From CAYRVF01 sp964427535 (GTDB lineage Bacteria > Chloroflexota > Ktedonobacteria > Ktedonobacterales > JADMIN01), in the NCBI GenBank assembly GCA_964427535.1, contig CAYRVF010000050.1, positions 1 through 34,265 on the forward strand: DNA of 34,265 nucleotides. The letters run 5' to 3'. The position numbers were made by a program, and so were the translations under genes. The first letter of the stretch is position 1; each line of letters opens with the position of its first letter. The notes beneath the pieces are model-generated. The model searched no databases and was not told where the DNA came from. It was given only the letters and a program-made list of their open reading frames with translations. Positions 32,359-34,265 of this stretch are shown in pieces.

Positions 32359-33564
32359 ATGGGCATCGCACAGGCCGTCGGCCAGGCGCTCGTCGAGGCC
32401 TTCAACATGTTCTGGGAAGTGCTCTGGCCGCTCATCCTGGGCTTCGGCCTCTCGGCGGTCGTCCAGGCGCTCGTCTCGCACCGGACCATCGCCCAGCACC
32501 TCGGTGACGACTCGCCGCGCAGCCTGACCTTTGCGACTCTCTTCGGCATCGCCTCCAGCTCGTGCTCGTACGCGGCGGTGGCGCTGGCCCGGTCGCTGTT
32601 CCGCAAGGGCGCCAGCTTTACGTCGGCCATGGTCTTCGAGCTCGCCTCGACCAATTTGGTCATTGAGCTCGGCATCATCCTCATCGTCCTGCTCGGCTGG
32701 CCGTTCGCCGCCGCCGAGTACGTGGGCGGCTTGCTGATGGTGGTGATCATCGCCCTCATCTTCCGCCTCACCTTGACGCCGAAGCTCGTGCAGCGCGCCC
32801 AAGCCAATGCCGCCAAGGGCGCGCTCGGTCGGATGGAGGGCCACGCCGACATGGACATGAGCGTCGAGGGTGGCGGGTCGTTCTGGCAGCGGCTGCTGAG
32901 CGACCGCGGCTTCACCGCCGTCAGCCACCTCTTCGTCATGGACTGGGCCTCGGTCTGGTCCGACGTCGGCTTGGGCTTCCTCATCGCCGGGGCGCTCGCC
33001 GCCTGGGTGCCGGAGTCGTTCTGGCAGAGCCTGTTCGTGACGAGCAACCCGACGGTGGCGAAGCTGATCGGGCCGCTCATCGGGCCGCTCATCGCCATCA
33101 TCAGCTTCGTCTGCTCGGTCGGCAACGTGCCGCTGGCGGCGGTGCTCTGGCGCGGCGGCATCAGTATTGGTGGCGTCGTCAGCTTCATCTTCGCCGACCT
33201 GATCGTGCTGCCCATCCTCGACATCTACCGCAAGTACTACGGCGGTCGGGTGGCGCTCTACATCCTCGGCACCTTCTACGTCACCATGGCCGCCGCTGGC
33301 TACGTGGTCGAGCTGCTGTTCGGGGCGCTCGGCATTATCCCGACCAACCGCGCCGTCAGCGTCATCGAGCAGGGGCCGAGCCTCAACTACACCGCCGTCC
33401 TGAACGTCATCTTCCTGGCGGTGGCGTTCGGACTGGTGGTGCGTTTCCTGCGCACCGGCGGCCCGGCTATGCTACGCATGATGAGCCAGCCGATGGCGTC
33501 AGATGACAAGGCAGGCATGGATCACGAGTCACATGCCGCGCACGGCCCGACCCACGCCCACTGA
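32359..33564 (+). CDS. DUF318-type permease (ArsP-like), probable metal or metalloid export
   Basis: 401 residues, about eight to nine membrane helices. The repeated permease halves carry the cysteine motifs GIASSSCSYAAVALARSL and FVCSVGNVPLAAVLW, as in the DUF318/ArsP group. The cytoplasmic loop (EGHADMDMSVEGGG) and the C-terminal tail (MDHESHAAHGPTHAH) are rich in Met, Asp and His, as in metal-binding tails. Start ATG at 32359 has GGAGGAGG 5 bases upstream. Codon choice is strongly C-ending and the reverse strand carries long shadow frames, which differs from neighbouring genes. It converges on a SHOCT protein. Substrate inference: a soft or transition metal, perhaps copper or mercury. Confidence 0.85.
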   Translation: MGIAQAVGQALVEAFNMFWEVLWPLILGFGLSAVVQALVSHRTIAQHLGDDSPRSLTFATLFGIASSSCSYAAVALARSLFRKGASFTSAMVFELASTNLVIELGIILIVLLGWPFAAAEYVGGLLMVVIIALIFRLTLTPKLVQRAQANAAKGALGRMEGHADMDMSVEGGGSFWQRLLSDRGFTAVSHLFVMDWASVWSDVGLGFLIAGALAAWVPESFWQSLFVTSNPTVAKLIGPLIGPLIAIISFVCSVGNVPLAAVLWRGGISIGGVVSFIFADLIVLPILDIYRKYYGGRVALYILGTFYVTMAAAGYVVELLFGALGIIPTNRAVSVIEQGPSLNYTAVLNVIFLAVAFGLVVRFLRTGGPAMLRMMSQPMASDDKAGMDHESHAAHGPTHAH

Positions 33565-33585
33565 ATACACCGCTGCCACTACCCG

Positions 33586-33882
33586 CTAACGGTTGCTGCC
33601 GCGCAGCGCGGGATCGCGCTCGGGCTCCGGCTCCCGCGCCAGTTGCGCATGCATCCGTTGGAACGTCGCATCGTCGATCTCGCCGCGGGCGTAGCGTTGC
33701 CGCAGGATCTCCTCGGCTGACAGTCCGCCGCGCACCGGCTCAGCGTCGCGCGGTCCGTTCACCCGCGTCCACTGTGACACGAAGCGCACGAGCGCCCAGA
33801 CAGCCACAGCCACGAGACCGAGCCAGAACAGGCTGCTCAGGATCATCCACCAGCCCATGCCGGAATAATAGCCCCACATCAT
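33586..33882 (-). CDS. SHOCT-domain small membrane protein
   Basis: 98 residues. A Met/Trp/Gly-rich N-terminus (MMWGYYSGMGWWMI) leads into one membrane helix (about 15-35), and a C-terminal SHOCT motif reads GGLSAEEILRQRYARGEIDD followed by FQRMHAQLA. Such proteins are frequent in copper and other heavy-metal loci. The ATG at 33882 has GAGGAGA 9 bases upstream on the reverse strand. It converges on the permease with 21 bases between stops. Confidence 0.88.
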   Translation of the reverse strand: MMWGYYSGMGWWMILSSLFWLGLVAVAVWALVRFVSQWTRVNGPRDAEPVRGGLSAEEILRQRYARGEIDDATFQRMHAQLAREPEPERDPALRGSNR

Positions 33883-34230
33883 GACGGCGTCTCCTCTCGT
33901 GCTATGACGTGGTCATGAGCGGCAGCGAGTTCTGCTGCTACCGTGTCACGCGCTCTAACGATACGCCGCGCACGTTACAGGTCTCTCACATGTGAACCCC
34001 GGCGTGTCACATTTTGCGCACACCCCAGCTCTCGCGGAGATGCTGACAGTGGAAGCCCAACTGGCCGTGGCCGCGCGCCACCAGACACCCCTGCGCTGGA
34101 GACGACGACAGGCACCGATACCATTCACCGGCAGGGGCTGGACACCCGACCGTTCCAACGAGCCCTTGGCACCGCAAGACGACGCTCGTCTGTCCAACGC
34201 CCACTCGGTTTACTTGCCATAGACAAAGAG
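33883..34230. other. No recognised gene
   Basis: Short frames exist on both strands (for example 33992-34222 rightward) but show no ribosome site, no family pattern and poor residue composition. The upstream end must hold the promoter of the SHOCT gene, which I could not resolve. It may contain decayed coding sequence. Confidence 0.35.
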
Positions 34231-34258
34231 AACCCTCGGTCTTATGCGACCGAGGGTT
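34231..34258 (-). terminator. Strong hairpin at the window end
   Basis: AACCCTCGGTC (34231-34241) and GACCGAGGGTT (34248-34258): perfect 11-pair stem, loop TTATGC. On the reverse strand it is followed by CTCTTTGTCT, a loose T-rich run, so it probably terminates a leftward gene lying beyond the window. Confidence 0.55.
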
Positions 34259-34265
34259 CAAACAT

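Noticed and set aside
32226..33224. 332-codon open frame on the reverse strand
   Set aside because: Antisense to the DUF318 permease; Ser/Thr/Pro-rich composition with no motif, caused by the permease's C-ending codons.

Overview
The window is a dense, GC-rich bacterial chromosome segment of about 34 kb with mostly single genes and short operons. Gene content (plsX, ruvX-mltG-uppP, many receiver-domain proteins, stand-alone MgtE-N/CBS protein paired with an Nramp transporter, DUF6194, DUF1801, VOC and YCII proteins) and strong GGAGG ribosome sites suggest a Chloroflexota bacterium, perhaps near Ktedonobacteria or Thermomicrobia. That assignment is inference from gene style; there is no rRNA to anchor it. 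No tRNA, rRNA, CRISPR array or intact insertion sequence was seen.

Layout. 1-2.98 kb: end of rpe, a lone receiver protein, plsX and a conserved-looking unknown. 3.07-6.98 kb: a two-headed MerR regulator followed by a short UvrA-type ABC ATPase lacking the UvrB-binding domain (drug/DNA-damage tolerance type), then a convergent unknown. 7.0-7.46 kb: gene-free stretch with an inverted-repeat element. 7.46-13.28 kb: phoU, then divergently a LuxI-like acyl-homoserine-lactone-synthase homologue, a polytopic membrane protein with a HAMP-like tail, and an OmpR-type response regulator/histidine kinase pair behind a very clear sigma-70-type promoter. 13.3-14.8 kb: a degenerate aminoglycoside-phosphotransferase-fold protein and a small membrane protein. 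15.1-18.1 kb: ruvX-mltG (overlapping), uppP and a two-helix membrane protein, mostly cell-wall related. 18.3-20.7 kb: an acidic unknown, a VOC protein, and two receiver-only proteins, one with a glutamate at the phosphorylation site. 20.8-25.8 kb: a ThiF/MoeB-type adenylyltransferase, an unknown helical protein, a metallo-beta-lactamase-fold hydrolase, a DUF6194 protein and a luciferase-like flavin oxidoreductase.

26.0-29.3 kb is the most unusual part. An Nramp-type transporter with a DAGG metal-site motif and a PRC/MgtE-N/CBS protein form a leftward operon behind a leader of about 400 nt. The leader holds a 27-codon reading frame whose stop codon touches the 5' arm of a helix that sequesters the transporter's ribosome site and reaches its start codon. 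This looks like a leader-peptide/RNA-structure switch for divalent-metal transport.

29.4-32.2 kb is an accessory block of small stress-type proteins (YCII, VOC, two divergent DUF1801, an alpha-beta-barrel protein). 32.3-33.9 kb carries a DUF318-type metal permease with a His/Met tail behind a CsoR-like dyad, converging on a SHOCT-domain membrane protein. The window ends in a non-coding or unrecognised stretch with a strong hairpin.
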